NCBI RefSeq assembly: GCF_027942865.1
Contig: NC_134507.1
Location: forward strand, 34,525,711 to 34,589,710
DNA: 64,000 nt
From: Odontesthes bonariensis
Taxonomy: Eukaryota; Chordata; Actinopteri; Atheriniformes; Atherinopsidae
Reading direction: 5' to 3'
The notes beneath the pieces are model-generated. The model was not told the origin of the DNA. It was given only the letters and a program-made list of their open reading frames with translations, and did no database searches. Made by a program: the position numbers and the translations under genes. Positions within the stretch are counted from its first letter, which is position 1. Each line of letters begins with the position of its first letter. This document shows positions 20,898-31,479 of the stretch, piece after piece.

Positions 20898-21701
20898 AGC
20901 CCCTTTCACACTGAGGAAGAACCCGCGTTTAATTCGTGAATTTAGCGTGTCCGCTGTTCCTTTCACACTGACGACCCGGGCTGGCGTGTCAACTCGACTC
21001 GCCTTTCGACCCGCGTCGGACCCTAGTCTTTTTGCCGAGCCGAGTTTGATGTGAAAGCAATTGACGCGGGTCGGACGTGGGCGTGACATGAGGAGTTAAA
21101 AGACAGAATGGACAGCTGATTCAGAGCAACAGCGACAGGTGTGGACAAGTTTCACTCTATTTTACTTCAAGTTCGAGACGTTTTTGAAGATGGCCAACTG
21201 GGGAGACAAGGAGGTCCATGAGCTCCTCAGCCTCCGAGCAGAGGATGTTATTTACCGCCACATGTCGGGACGGTGAAAGATGGACCTCTGCTGGAAGGGC
21301 TGGCTGTTCGCGTTCTTCTACTTCAAATTGTCGCTGGATTTCTTTAACTTGGAGATTATAGTGCTCTTGTATTCTCCGCATATGTTCTTCGGCAGCATCC
21401 CACGTTGTGACCATCCACACCCCGTAAAATAACATCTCCATGAACTGCATATACAATTGCAAAAACAAGTCCTCAAGGTGTATTTAACCCTACCTCCGAC
21501 GCATGGCTTGGGCCTACGTCATTGTACACGCCCAGCATTTTATGTGTTTCGTGTGACGCTCTGCCACTAGGCAACGCCCCCTGAACTCTGCTTCAGGTGA
21601 CACGGATCACCTAATACGCAAAGCGTTCACATTGCTCGATGCGGGTCGAAGTGGCAATTTGGACCCGCTAAGGTAGTGGGTCTCATTGTGAAAGGGGCTA
21701 C
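20898..21701 (+). mobile_element. Harbinger-type non-autonomous element with Myb/SANT remnant
   Basis: Inverted ends TAGCCCCTTTCACACTGAG at the left and the inverse of TAGCCCCTTTCACAATGAG at the right. The target duplication is not clear (TA or none). The interior is rich in GACCCGCG motifs and holds the start of a Myb/SANT-type gene at 21190. That gene type, not the ends, drives the superfamily call. Confidence 0.65.
21190..21276 (+). pseudogene. Start of a Myb/SANT-like DNA-binding protein, truncated
   Basis: ATG at 21190 gives MANWGDKEVHELLSLRAEDV followed by IYRHMSGR and a stop at 21274-21276. The pattern W-x-D-KEV-x-ELL-x-(I/L)R is the first helix region of Myb/SANT-like proteins that accompany Harbinger nucleases. 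Only 28 residues remain. The rest of the domain is absent. Confidence 0.55.
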
Positions 21702-22029
21702 AGATTCTTTTAAAAACAGGATTCAACGTCAGATATTCATGATCTGAAGGGGATGAACTCCTGTGCTTCTGCAGAATACCTGAGTTTCCTCCAGTGCGAC
21801 CATGAAGTTGGTGTTTCTCACCATATATATTTATATTTACACTAACTTATAGATTTAATCTGCTGTAACTCCTGGTTAAATGGAGGTTTTCCTCTTTCTT
21901 TAACTGCAGAATTCCACCGTAATATAATTCTAGTTAAAAAAAATTAAATAATAAACTCATATGTCAGCTTTAGTTGTTTAGAAATTTAGATTGATGGTAC
22001 CCCTAACCCTAACCCTTTGACTCTTCAGT
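21702..22029. other. Intergenic sequence, nothing recognised
   Basis: AT-rich sequence without a supported feature. A two-and-a-half-unit CCCTAA run at 22001-22015 is too short to be an interstitial telomere. Confidence 0.4.
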
Positions 22030-22190
22030 CAAAGGCTTCTTCAGTTTGGATGCAAAACGGACCGCTACAGGAAATCTTTCCTGCCCACAGCCGTCAGCAT
22101 TTATAATAACTCCTTGATTTAATTGAGTTACATCAACATTTAATATCCCTCTGGGATAAATAAAGTATTTTTGAATTTGAATTGAAATTG
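22030..22190 (+). mobile_element. LINE 3' end (same broad group as the LINE at 9236-15460)
   Basis: The plus strand reads RYRKSFLPTAVSIYNNSLI and a stop, the C-terminal end of the LINE ORF2, followed by a short UTR and ATAAATAAAGTATTTTTGAA with TTGAATTTGAA tail repeats. It is extremely 5' truncated. Confidence 0.7.
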
Positions 22191-22469
22191 GATGGAAGCT
22201 TTTGGCTCCGGATGAAATGTTTTGGGTTCAGGTGGAACCGAACCGAGGGCCCATTGCACAAAAGTAAGATTTAGACATCCAGGATGAGTTACTTAGCCAG
22301 GTTCAAGGAATCCAAAACATGGGCGCCCAGGCTTAGTTGGTTGCACAAAGGCCAAGCCAGGATGAGCAGACACGGATTCATTAACCCAGGTGAAAGCGAT
22401 CCTGGATAAGTGCTGCACACGGCTTGCTTAAACAGACCCCACGATCGATCATAGATTCACTGATTCACC

Positions 22470-22627
22470 ATGGCAACAAGGGCGGCGTATTTCTCCCCAG
22501 CGGAGCAATAATTATTAATGGAAGCATATGAAGAGGTGAAGGAGAAAATAAAACAAAAAGGAAATACTGCCACAGTTAAAAAACAAAGGGAGCAAGCGTG
22601 GCAAACCATTGCTGACCGCCTGAATGC
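22470..22627 (+). pseudogene. Myb/SANT-like DNA-binding exon of Harbinger, one nonsense codon
   Basis: ATG at 22470 gives MATRAAYFSPAEQ, then an in-frame TAA (22509-22511), then LLMEAYEEVKEKIKQKGNTA and KKQREQAWQTIADRLNA, ending at a GTAAGT donor (GT at 22628). This matches the trihelix/Myb-SANT domain (NAIF1-like type) that binds Harbinger termini and recruits the nuclease. The single stop and the intact donor suggest moderate age. Confidence 0.75.
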
Positions 22628-22988
22628 GTAAGTAGTGCACAAATACACACTCACCACTCCACTGAAACTATCACAATTAGGCTACAATCCAAATCAAATG
22701 TTAATTAACATATTTGAAAACATATTTGTAGGAGGAGTTTTATAGGATTGCAGGTAAGAAAAATTTTTTTTTTAAAATTACAGTTACAATTACAATGTTA
22801 ACATTCAGAGTAAGATACTCATTGCATCGTATTACAGGTTTCCTCAGGTGGCCATGAGGGGGATTTTGTGAACAGGAAAAACTTCCACAGCATTAATGTA
22901 CAGGTGAACATGACTTTTGATAAAGTTAATTAATGAACACTGTACATTGCCTGTGATGTGCATTAATTGGTTTAACATCTTATTTCAA

Positions 22989-23284
22989 ATGGTCTGCAAT
23001 GCTGACTATTTGTACAGTAATGTTGTGGCAAAGTGGCCCGGCTCGGTCCACGACTCCCGAGTGTTTCGGAACTCAGAGATCTATCGGCGCCCATCATAAG
23101 GTGAGCCACAGAACCTCTATTGATAACCACTTTTAACTTCATGGCTGTGTTTAGACTGTCACTACTTATGAGGTTGTGATGGTAACATTTTGTATTCACA
23201 GGTGAATTCCTGGGTGTATTGCTGGGTGACAGAGGGTATGCCTGCCAGCCTTTTCTGCTCACTCCATTTGCAGACCCTCTGGAG
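22989..23284 (+). pseudogene. HARBI1-like DDE nuclease, two exon remnants
   Basis: First exon 22989-23100: MVCNADYLYSNVVAKWPGSV then HDSRVFRNSEIYRRPS. The D of VHDSRVF is the second catalytic residue of the DDE triad. A TAA interrupts the last codons, followed by a GTGAGC donor. The acceptor before 22989 reads CAA instead of CAG. Second exon from 23202 (after TATTCACAG): GEFLGVLLGDRGYACQPFLL then TPFADPLE, cut off by the hAT insertion at 23285 before the region holding the third catalytic residue (E). Confidence 0.8.
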
Positions 23285-24205
23285 CAGGGGTCTCCAACCT
23301 TTTTCCCTCTGAGAACTACTTTCACAAAATAAAAATGGCCGAGAGCTACTCGTGTTTTGTAACATTTATTGTCATCGCTCATTTTGAACAAACAAACTCA
23401 ATAAGCCTTCTTTTCTTGAACATTTGCAATATGTTACTGTCCACATCTCACATTCTGTATTAAAACATAAAAAATAAAGAACAAAAATGGCATTCACAAT
23501 AAAAACCATTTAGTTCAGTTCAATGTTGAGCAGTGAAGGTGTGTGTGTGTGAGTGTGTGTGTGTGAGAATGTGTTCAGAAGTTCAGCTTTTTTAGCCAGT
23601 GAGATGACTGACACTGCAAGGAGTCAGCAAGAGAGGTGTATGCTGGAGTGTATCCACTTAAGTTCACTCTTATGGAGTCATTTAAATGTTCATCGGTCAG
23701 TCTCGTTCTGAGCTTTGATTTCAGGACATTCATGTCAGAAAAAGCTGACTCACAGAGGTATGTAGACCCAAACAAAGCAGACATTTTCAGAGCTGCTTGG
23801 TGAAGATTTTCATAATCATATGGCTCTACCAAGCTCCAGAAATGCTGTGAATGCTGCTGAGACTTTAACTGCACATTGTTTTGAAGGTTTATAACCTCCA
23901 TTTCCATTTCCACAGGATCGACTCAGAAAAGTTCAGCCATCTGTCCTGAAATCTCACTTATGCCCACATTCATGAAAGGGTTGGCCATAAATGTCACACA
24001 GGGCTCAAGTTTCTCAAAGTCACTGAATCTGTCAGCAAACTCCTGTCCAAGCCTTGATAAGAGTCACAATACTTGGACACATTTAAAACGCTGGCTGCAC
24101 CTGTGTGACTGTCCAGCATCTTTGAGATAGAGGGGAAGTGCTGAAATCTTCTGCTTTTCACTTGCTGAATGTACAATGATAGTTTTGCACTGAACGACAA
24201 CACTG
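23285..24205 (-). mobile_element. hAT element, one end with transposase C-terminus
   Basis: Begins CAGGGGTCTCCAACC at 23285, a common hAT terminus, and inserts into the Harbinger nuclease exon. The opposite terminus is not found, so the element is truncated near 24205 or lost its end by deletion. A (GT)n run lies near 23539-23565. Confidence 0.65.
23578..24205 (-). pseudogene. hAT transposase C-terminal part (dimerisation domain)
   Basis: Read from 24205 downward: AKLSLYIQQVKSRRFQHFPS, SFVANPF-like block (CVTFMANPFMNVGISEIS, near 23940-24000), VINLQNNVQLKSQQ, and HQAALKMSALFGSTYLCESA then FSDMNVLKSKLRTRLTDEHL. The last part is the hATC dimerisation motif (S-x-Y-CE-x-AFS-MN--K-K-R--L---L). 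Several frameshifts separate the blocks. Similar to transposase-derived ZBED5/GTF2IRD2-type proteins. Confidence 0.7.
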
Positions 24206-24384
24206 ATCATGTTGTCGCCATCGTAAACTCCTTCTCACTGGCCTAGCAAGCCAGACCTGTACAGCTTTTATTGACGCTGGATAGCAGTGTGGGCGGGATA
24301 AACGGTTGTCTGTCAAGTTGCGTCTGCACTCAACGCCACGCAATAGGATGGCGCAACAACCAATCAGAGCGTCGTCCCACCAAC

Positions 24385-24566
24385 AGAGCAAGCTGGTAAA
24401 TTAAACTTTTACCGTACCCGGTGAGCAAAACTCCGAAAACGTCCTTTTTTTTCAAGAAAAACTTAAGTGCAGTTATCTGTTCGTCTCGCAAAGAAAAATT
24501 TATATTTAAATCTTCTAGAGTTGCTGCCAAAGCCAACTCGAAAGCCTGTTGGCTGGGCGCAGCCAC
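24385..24566 (-). pseudogene. RecQ-like helicase fragment (Walker A region), transposon-associated
   Basis: From ATG at 24566 on the minus strand: an N-terminal leader, then LNINFSLRDEQITALKFFLK, KKDVFGVLLTGYGKSLIYQL and ALLV. LRDEQ matches the Q-like motif and TGYGKS the Walker A motif of RecQ-type ATPases (usually PTGYGKS; here L replaces P). After about residue 60 the sequence leaves the helicase fold. Fish genomes contain intronless RecQ-like helicase genes linked to DNA transposons, and this looks like a scrap of one, though the superfamily is not decidable here. Confidence 0.6.
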
Positions 24567-25008
24567 TGTTTACCTCTCTCTGGAACTACACACTGAAACG
24601 TAGCACCTCTGTTGTCACTAGGTAGCCCGGCCCCGACCCCGCTCCTCACGATTTGATTGGCTTGATTAAGTTTCGATTTTCAGCCTCGCAAAACGACCAC
24701 AAGTGACTAGACTAGCCCGGGAGCAAATTCAATTTGCGGTCGCTGGTCAGTGGTGATGTGAGAATCTCACTCAATATATTCGTTTTAGCAGATACCCGGC
24801 TACGTGTGGATGGGGCCTAAGGAGATCCTGGAACTTAGCCTGGTCTGGAGCAGGCTAGCTTCACAGAATAAATCTCCATGGTAACTTAGGTCTGAACATA
24901 TCCCACTTCCATCCCACTTTTGTGCAACTGGATCACGGATAAGTTGATCCAGGATAGCCAACATATCCCGGCTTAATCCCTTATCTTAGTTTTGTGCAAC
25001 GGGCCCCT

Positions 25009-25172
25009 GAAGCACTGCTGTAAACAGTTATGGCACCATGTTGACGTACATAATAACACCATAAGGCACAGCTGGGATTTGAACCCAGGATCTCCTGTTT
25101 ACTAGACAGGCACTTTGACCAACAGGCCACAGCGCCACATGGTTCATAAAACTGATGAAAGAATAAAGAGCA
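25009..25172 (-). repeat. Copy of the tRNA-Thr cassette (tRNA plus its flanks)
   Basis: Upstream flank (minus strand: CTCTTTATTCTTTCATCAG, ATGAACCATG) and downstream flank (TACGTCAACATGGTGCCATA, CTGTTTACAGCAGTGCTTC) match the flanks of the tRNA-Thr genes at 56196 and 57744, about 30 kb away. The left side is cut where the Harbinger H2 end lies (25006), the right side where a Harbinger fragment begins. Confidence 0.8.
25065..25136 (-). tRNA. tRNA-Thr (anticodon AGT)
   Basis: The cloverleaf can be drawn: acceptor GGCGCTG with one U-U mismatch, D arm, anticodon stem CCTGT/ACAGG with loop CTAGTAA (anticodon AGT, reads ACU), T arm with TTCAAAT loop. Nearly the same as the copy at 57744. No run of four T follows on the minus strand within the near flank. 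It is probably a dispersed copy; expression is uncertain. Confidence 0.8.
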
Positions 25173-25173
25173 G

Positions 25174-25436
25174 AGGTCCGTTTCACGTAGCAGGTTTAGT
25201 GAAAACTCTGAGTTGATTAACCCTGAAATAAGGGAAACCCTGAGTTTTCCGTTTCACAAAGGGAGGTAACTCAACCCAGAGAAAGAGGGGTAACTCTAGC
25301 CTCTGTTTCACACAGAGAGGTAACTTAACCTCTCGGTCAGTTACCGTAGTAACAGACTCTCTGAACCTAACCTGGTCGGGACCAGGTTTTATTCAAGAAA
25401 CCTCGAGTTTCTTTCTGTCTCCGCCCTCTTTCAGCC
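25174..25436 (+). mobile_element. Harbinger-like element, end fragment
   Basis: Starts GAGGTCCGTTTCACGTAGCA and runs through CCCTGAGTTTTCCGTTTCAC and GTAGTAACAGACTCTCTGAA. The same 200-bp block occurs at 51046-51245, so this is a repeat family end. Its other end is not found; the inverted-repeat element at 25437 follows directly. Confidence 0.65.
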
Positions 25437-28115
25437 ACTGCAGTCACGCCATCTGCGCTTCGGAGAGGCACGGTCGCGCTAGCTACACTTGAAAATCGAG
25501 TGCCCGTTTACATTGCGTCGTACGGTAAAGCGTGTGAGTGGATTTATGGTGCATTCAAGTGCACCCCGTAAACTCAGAAATCTATATCAAAGTTGATTTT
25601 TCATTTGTTGGAATACATACACCTGTCATTACTTGGTTGTTTTTTTTACTACATTCTTTTTAATGATTAAAACAAAATGATAGAACAAAATTATTGAAGC
25701 ATTTTCAGAATCAAACTCATTTCTGCATTGTCAGATTTGAAAACTTCATTTAGAACCAAATCAAAATGTTCTCTGCCAACTCCACCAGATTCTTGTTCTA
25801 CATGTCCCCAGCTACCTCTGTGGTGATTTTCAAGTTATTTCACTGCATCTTTGTTTAATAATCTGATGCTGAAATCATCGGTCACATCCCCTCATCTCTT
25901 TATATCACTCTTCTTCTTTCCTTTTGCATAATGTGGTTTCATTTCACCATTTTTGCCTTTTACTTGCTTGATATCCTTGTATGTGTGCGTGTGTGTGTGT
26001 GTGTGTGTGAGACCATATTCCTTATTGGACATCCAGCCCTACCTGCACCTGTCAGGGGGGTGTAGGGGAGGTGAAGGTAGGACACGGATGCGGACTTCAA
26101 TATAGAATACTGGGTTTATTAACAAAAACAAAGTACAAACAAAAAGCGCGGCAGGGCGGGGCGGGGCGGGGCGGGACGAGACGAGACGAGATGAGACGAG
26201 CAATGGCAAAACCAAAAACCAAGACATGACCCGAAACACAAAAAACTTAAAACATGAGTCCATGGGCGTGACAGCACCAGATCCAAATCAACTTGTCATC
26301 TCTACCTTGTCTGCACCTCTCATCAGTGCACTAACACCTCACAGTGAGCAGTTTAATAAATACACCCTATCATAGTGGCCACTTGCATGGAAGATTTTGT
26401 TGAGAATTTGAATAAAATGTCTTTTCAGATTCCCAAAGAAACTTAATATTGATAAATCTGATGTAGCAATCAGATTTAACATATTTAGAAATGATTTAAC
26501 AGAACTATATATGAGTGAAGATCACATAATGAGGACATTACAGTTAAGCCGTTACACAACTAAAACTATAATTTATTTTCCATCCTAATGCCTACACTGA
26601 ACTGTCGATATAGTGTGGCTATAGGTTTAAGGGTATAGGTGATCTATCTAGCTGTGTACAACATAAAATTGTTATCAAGAAATAGTTTATTTGATGTGTC
26701 ATATGAATGCAAACTTTTTCTAAAAAGCTGGAAAATTAAGTTTAACATGGAGATGTGAAACTTAAAAAAGGGAAATAAGTCAAAAAATGAAGGAGTGCAG
26801 ATAAATAATGGAGAGATATGGTATATTTAACCCCATAAAACCACATCTCGATAAAATACATGGTATTACACAGGAACATCTGGGCAACAGCTGAAAAAAA
26901 AGGACAAATTGTTTGTTTTGTTTATTTAACAGTGTATTTTTTAATTCCAACATGAACAAAAGCTATGTCAGACGTAGCCGTGAACCTTGTGTTTGAAATC
27001 TCAATATTTAGGAACATATAGCAGTAAAGCAACATGAAAGCCAGGATAGGAGTATCTGGAGATGTGTTGTAGATTACATGCTGCATATATATTTGTCACA
27101 TCCACTGTTGCTCTGAGCTCTGGAATTGCCAGTCCATGGTGCTAAAGCTCCACAACGTCACATCATTTCAAGTCAAGAATCAGGTCATGCCTGGGCCTCC
27201 TTCATACACAGTTTTGAGTTAGCTTGCTTATTTTTTAAACTGCTCACTGTGAGGTGTTGTGGTGATAATTTCAGTTTGGTTCTGTCTCTTCCCTGTTTGG
27301 CTGTAGTGCACTGATGAGAGGTGCAGACAGGGTAGAGATGACCAGTTGATTTGGGCTGGTGCAGGTAGGGCTGGATGTCCAATAAGGAATATGGTCACAC
27401 ACACACACACATACAAGGACATCAAGCAAGTAAAAGGCAAAAATGGTGAAATGAAACCACATTATGAAAAAGGAAAGAAGAAAAGTGATATAAAGAGATG
27501 GGGGGATGTGACCGATGATTTCAGCATCAAATAATCACAAAAAGATGCAGTGAAATAACTTGAAAATCACCACAGAGGTAGCTGGGGACATGTAGAACAA
27601 GATTCTGGAGTTTGCAGAAAACAATTAGAATTGATGTTTTTATGATTTTTTTAATCTAGCCATATACATCATGCATTGGGTATGATTTCAGCATCAGATT
27701 ATTAAAAAATGATGCAGTGAAATGACTTGAAAATCACCACAGAGGTAGCTGGGGACATGTAGAAAAAGAATCTGGTGGAGAGAACATTTTGATTTGGTTC
27801 TAAATGAAGTTTTCAAATCTGACTATGCAGAAATGAGTTGATTCTGAATATGCTTCAATAATTTTGTTCTATCATTTTGTTTTAATCATTAAAAAGAATG
27901 TAGTAAAAAAAACAACCAAGTAATGACAGGTGTATGTATTCCAACAAATGAAAAATCAACTTCGATATAGATTTCTGAGTTTATGGGGTGCACTTGAATG
28001 CACCATAAATCCACTCACACGCTTTACCGTACGACGCGATGTAAACGGGCACTCGATTTTCAAGTGTAGCTAGCGCGAGCGTGCCTCTCCGAAGCGCAGA
28101 TGGCGTGAGCGCAGT
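25437..28115. mobile_element. Inverted-repeat element P1 (2.7 kb)
   Basis: Terminal inverted repeats begin ACTGCAGTCACGCCATCTGC at 25437 and, on the minus strand, ACTGCGCTCACGCCATCTGC at 28115. The arms are matched over about 450 bp of subterminal sequence, then a 172-bp satellite unit, then a (GT)n-bearing block. The left arm reaches about 26360 (with a solo LTR inserted) and the right arm runs from about 27230. The spacer 26400-27230 is homologous to 30330-31200 in the large element. Flanking 9-mers do not match (CTTTCAGCC, ACTTTGTCG). I see no transposase. Confidence 0.8.
26050..26273 (-). mobile_element. Solo LTR with 5-bp target duplication
   Basis: The 224-bp insertion runs TGTCA...TGACA and is flanked by GCACC at 26045-26049 and 26274-26278. 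Comparison with the uninterrupted sister sequences (near 27350 and 36655 in inverted form) confirms the ends. On the minus strand it contains AATAAA (26120-26115), a plausible poly(A) signal, and downstream GC-rich pentamer repeats (GGGGC)n and (GAGAC)n. TG/CA ends, the 5-bp duplication and the poly(A) signal fit an LTR retrotransposon (Gypsy-like), reduced to one LTR by recombination. Confidence 0.8.
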
Positions 28116-28702
28116 ACTTTGTCGTCCCCTGCTAGCTCCACAATCACTGTCAGCTCCTTTTTGAAGCCGCCGTCTTTCGCATTCTCCCCTGCATTCCTCA
28201 CATCATTCAAGCTCGCATTCCTACTTTCTCCCTTCCGCATTCACTTCTCCATTCATTCTCATTTTCTCCTGCATTCATTCTTTCATTAATGGCGCTTTCC
28301 CACCAGCTCGCTTCGGCTCGGCGCGCTATTGCGAGTGAGTACAGTCTGCGAGAAACGTGAGTGGTTAAGTTCGTTTTTTAAAAACATGTTTAGTGCCATA
28401 TGTGTCTCCTTCTTTAAGAAAGTGTTATGTCAATTGAATATAAATATAATTCATTACAAACGTTTTTTGGGGGAAAAATGTCTTTGCCTTGACACAAGAC
28501 AAAGACATTTTCCTGGGCTAGCTTAAGCAGGTTCCCAATTATGCTGAAAAGAATTGTCCATTAAGACGAACATTTCTTTATTTGGATAATGTGTTTCATA
28601 AACGGGGAAGAAAAGGGGAAGAAAGAATTATATTTCACAAGCTACGATCGAGTTTTGACACCAGAGGGCGTCATGGTCATAAATGTTCTTCGACAGTTAA
28701 CC
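28116..28702. other. Sequence between the two inverted-repeat elements
   Basis: A CATTC-rich stretch (28180-28290), then unique-looking sequence. Positions 28694-28702 are the left copy (CAGTTAACC) of the 9-bp target duplication of the next element. No gene seen. Confidence 0.5.
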
Positions 28703-28928
28703 ACTGCGGTCAAGTGAGCCGCCACTCGTTCATCCGCCGTTAAGGCAGCCGCCACTTAACTTTCACATGCGCTCATATTCTCTACTACTACGGTTTTAAA
28801 CGGCGCGACACACACAACGTTATTAGTTCTAACCTAAACGACGTGTGAAAGAGTGGCGGCTGGGAATGGCGGCTAGCTTGACCATCGTAAATGCACTGCC
28901 AGATGAGCGAGTTACAGCAGGCTTTAGC

Positions 28929-28930
<2 letters not shown>

Positions 28931-28988
<58 letters not shown>

Positions 28989-28991
28989 TCT
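28931..28991. repeat. (CT)n microsatellite, left arm
   Basis: About 60 bp of CT dinucleotides with two TTTCTC interruptions. The mirror tract in the other arm (38971-39058) is longer, one of the few visible length differences between the arms. Confidence 0.9.
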
Positions 28992-29023
28992 ATATATAGG
29001 CTATATATAGCAAACATTAATTA

Positions 29024-30260
29024 ACGTTTGGATCAGAATTTCACTTCAAACATCTTGCATAATAAGTTTTGTCAAACATCTTGCATATTCAAGTTTTTGT
29101 CGTTTAGAAATCATGATATGTGAGGTTTTTGAAGGACCTTAGCTCCAAAATTGTACAGTAAAATCTATTGGTTCTTTGTTCAGGAATGACTCAGTGGTAC
29201 TATCAGTATGTCCATGTACTCCATTGCTAAGAATAATTGACATTTGGGTCAACATTTCACTTCAAAGTGCTTACATATGCAAGTTTTGCCCATCATAACG
29301 TGAGGTATTAGGACAATTACTCCAAATTTTTACAGTAAAATCTACGAAGTCCTCTTCCAGGCATGACTCAGTGGAGCTGTCAGTATGTCCATGTGATTCA
29401 TTGTTAATAATAATGAACATCTGGATAAGCACTGTACTTCAAAATACTTGCATATGATTTTTTTGTCCGCTAAAATGCAATGTTGTGTTTTTGAAGGACC
29501 CTTGCTCCAAAATTGTACAGTAAAATCTATTGGTTCTTTGTTCAGGCATGACTCAGTGGCACCAAATATATGTCCATGTAATCCATTGCCAAGAATAATT
29601 GACATTTGGGTCAACATTTCACTTCAAACATCTTGCATATTCAAGTTTTGTCGATTAGATATCGTGATATGTGAGGTTTTTGAAAGACCTTAGCTCCAAA
29701 ATTGTACAGTAAAATCTATTGGTTCCTTTTTCAGAAAGGACTCGGTGGTACCAAATATATGTCCATGTAATCCATTGCCAAGAATAATTCGCATTTGGGT
29801 CAACATTTCACTTCAAAGTACTTGCATATGCAAGTTTTGCCCATCGTAACATTATGTGAGGTATTAGGACAATTACTCCACATTTTTACAGTAAAATCTA
29901 CTAAGTCCTCTTCCAGGCACAACTCAGTGGAGCTGTCAGTATGTCCATGTGATTCATTGTTAACAATAATGAACATCTGGATAAGCACTGTACTTCAAAA
30001 TACTTGCATATGCTTTTTGTGTCTGCTAAAATGCAATGTTGTGTTTCTGAAGAACCCTAGCTCCAAAATTGTACAGTAAAATCTACTGGTATCTTGGTCA
30101 AGCATAACTCAGTGGAACTGTTAGTACATCCATATATTTCACTGCCAATAATAATGAACGTTTGGATAAGCATTTCACTTCAAACTGCTTGCATATGGAC
30201 GTTTTGTTTTTGATAAGACGTAATCAAAAACAGTAAATTCTATTGGTTGATTTTCCAACT
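29024..30260 (+). repeat. Satellite B array, about 180-bp units (left arm)
   Basis: Seven units recognisable by (G)ACATTTGGGTCAACATTTC or a variant at about 29024, 29241, 29413, 29602, 29791, 29971 and 30158. Each has CTCCAAAATTGTACAGTAAA and ACTCAGTGG downstream. Units alternate between two subtypes (TTTGGGTCAAC and TCTGGATAAGC), so a dimeric higher-order pattern is likely. No coding function seen. Confidence 0.85.
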
Positions 30261-31479
30261 CCAGGACCGACTGCAGCACGCCATCCAAGGAGGGGTTCGC
30301 CAAAAGGGTTCCTGTGATACCAATCCTCTCAGATTACCAAAGAAACTGAATATTGATCAATCTAATGTAGCAATCAGATTTAACATATTTACAACTCAAC
30401 ATATTTAAAAATTATTTAACAGAACTATATATGAGTGAAGATCACATAATGAGCACATTAGAGTTAAGACTAGTTTCACAACTCAAACTATAATTTCTTT
30501 TCCATCCTAATGCCTACACTGAACTGTCGATATAGTGTGGATATAGGTTTAAGGGTATAGGTGATCTATCTAGCTGTGTACAACATACAATTATTATCAA
30601 GAAATAGTTTATTTGCTGTGTAATATGAATGCAAACTTTTTCTAAAAAGCTGGAAAATTAAGTTTAACATGGAGATGTGAAACTTAAAAAAGGGAAATAA
30701 GTCAAAAAATGAAGGAGTACAGATAAATAATGGAGAGATATGGTATATTTAACCCCATAAAACCACATCTCGATAAAATACATGGTATTACACAGGAACA
30801 TATGGGCAACAGCTGAAAAAAAAGGACTAATTGTTTGTTTTGTTTATTTAACAGTGTATTTTTTAATTCCAAAATGTCTTTATAGGAAATTCCTGCAGTA
30901 ACGCAAAATTAAAAGCTATGTCAGAAGTAGCCGTGAACCTTGTGTTTGAAATCTCAATATTTAGGAACATATAGCAGGAAAGCAACATGAAAGCCAGGAT
31001 AGGAGTATCTGGAGATGTGTTGTAGATTACATGCTGCATATATATTTGTCACATCCACTGTTGCTCTGAAATTGCCAGTCCATGGTGCTAAAGCTCCACA
31101 ACGTCCCATCACTTCAAGTCAAGAATCAGGTCATGCCTGGGCCTCCTTGATACACAGTTTTGAGTTAGCTTGCTTATTTTTTAAACTGCTCACTGTGAGG
31201 TGCTGTGGTGATAAATTAAGTTTGGTTCTGTCTCTTCCCTGTGTGGCAGTAGTGCACTGATGAGAGGTGCAGACAAGGTATAGATGACCAGTTGATTTGG
31301 ACTGGTGGAGGTAGGGCTGGATGTCCAATAAGGAATATGGTCACACACACACATACAAGGACATCAAGCAAGTAAAAGGCAAAAATGGTGAAATGAAATA
31401 ACATTATGAAAAAGTAAAGAAGAAGAGTGATATAAAGAGATGGGGGGATGTCACCGATGAATTCAGCATCAAATAATCA

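Larger units (their letters stand above)
22247..25006 (+). mobile_element. PIF/Harbinger transposon H2, decayed
   Basis: Ends GGGCCCATTGCACAAAA at 22247 and the inverse of GGGCCCGTTGCACAAAACTA at 25006. It retains both Harbinger genes: a Myb/SANT exon (22470-22627) and nuclease exons (22989-23284). Later insertions follow: a hAT tail (23285-24205), a helicase scrap (24385-24566) and a terminal fragment resembling the MITE at 59536-60098 (about 24785-24822). The right end lies within sequence belonging to the tRNA-Thr cassette. No target duplication is obvious. Confidence 0.75.

Noticed and set aside
21157..21468. 103-codon minus-strand frame in the Harbinger-type element
   Set aside because: Runs opposite to the recognisable Myb/SANT start and matches no family; probably a shadow frame.
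22001..22015. CCCTAACCCTAACCC, possible interstitial telomere
   Set aside because: Only about two and a half units, with no further TTAGGG-like sequence nearby.
26090..26205. GGGGC and GAGAC pentamer runs as a promoter or CpG island
   Set aside because: They are internal to the solo LTR and are simple repeats; no host transcript start is suggested.
29024..30260. Regularly spaced repeats resembling a CRISPR array
   Set aside because: Whole 180-bp units are repeated with no unique spacers, in a vertebrate genome, and inside a palindromic element. A satellite explains it.
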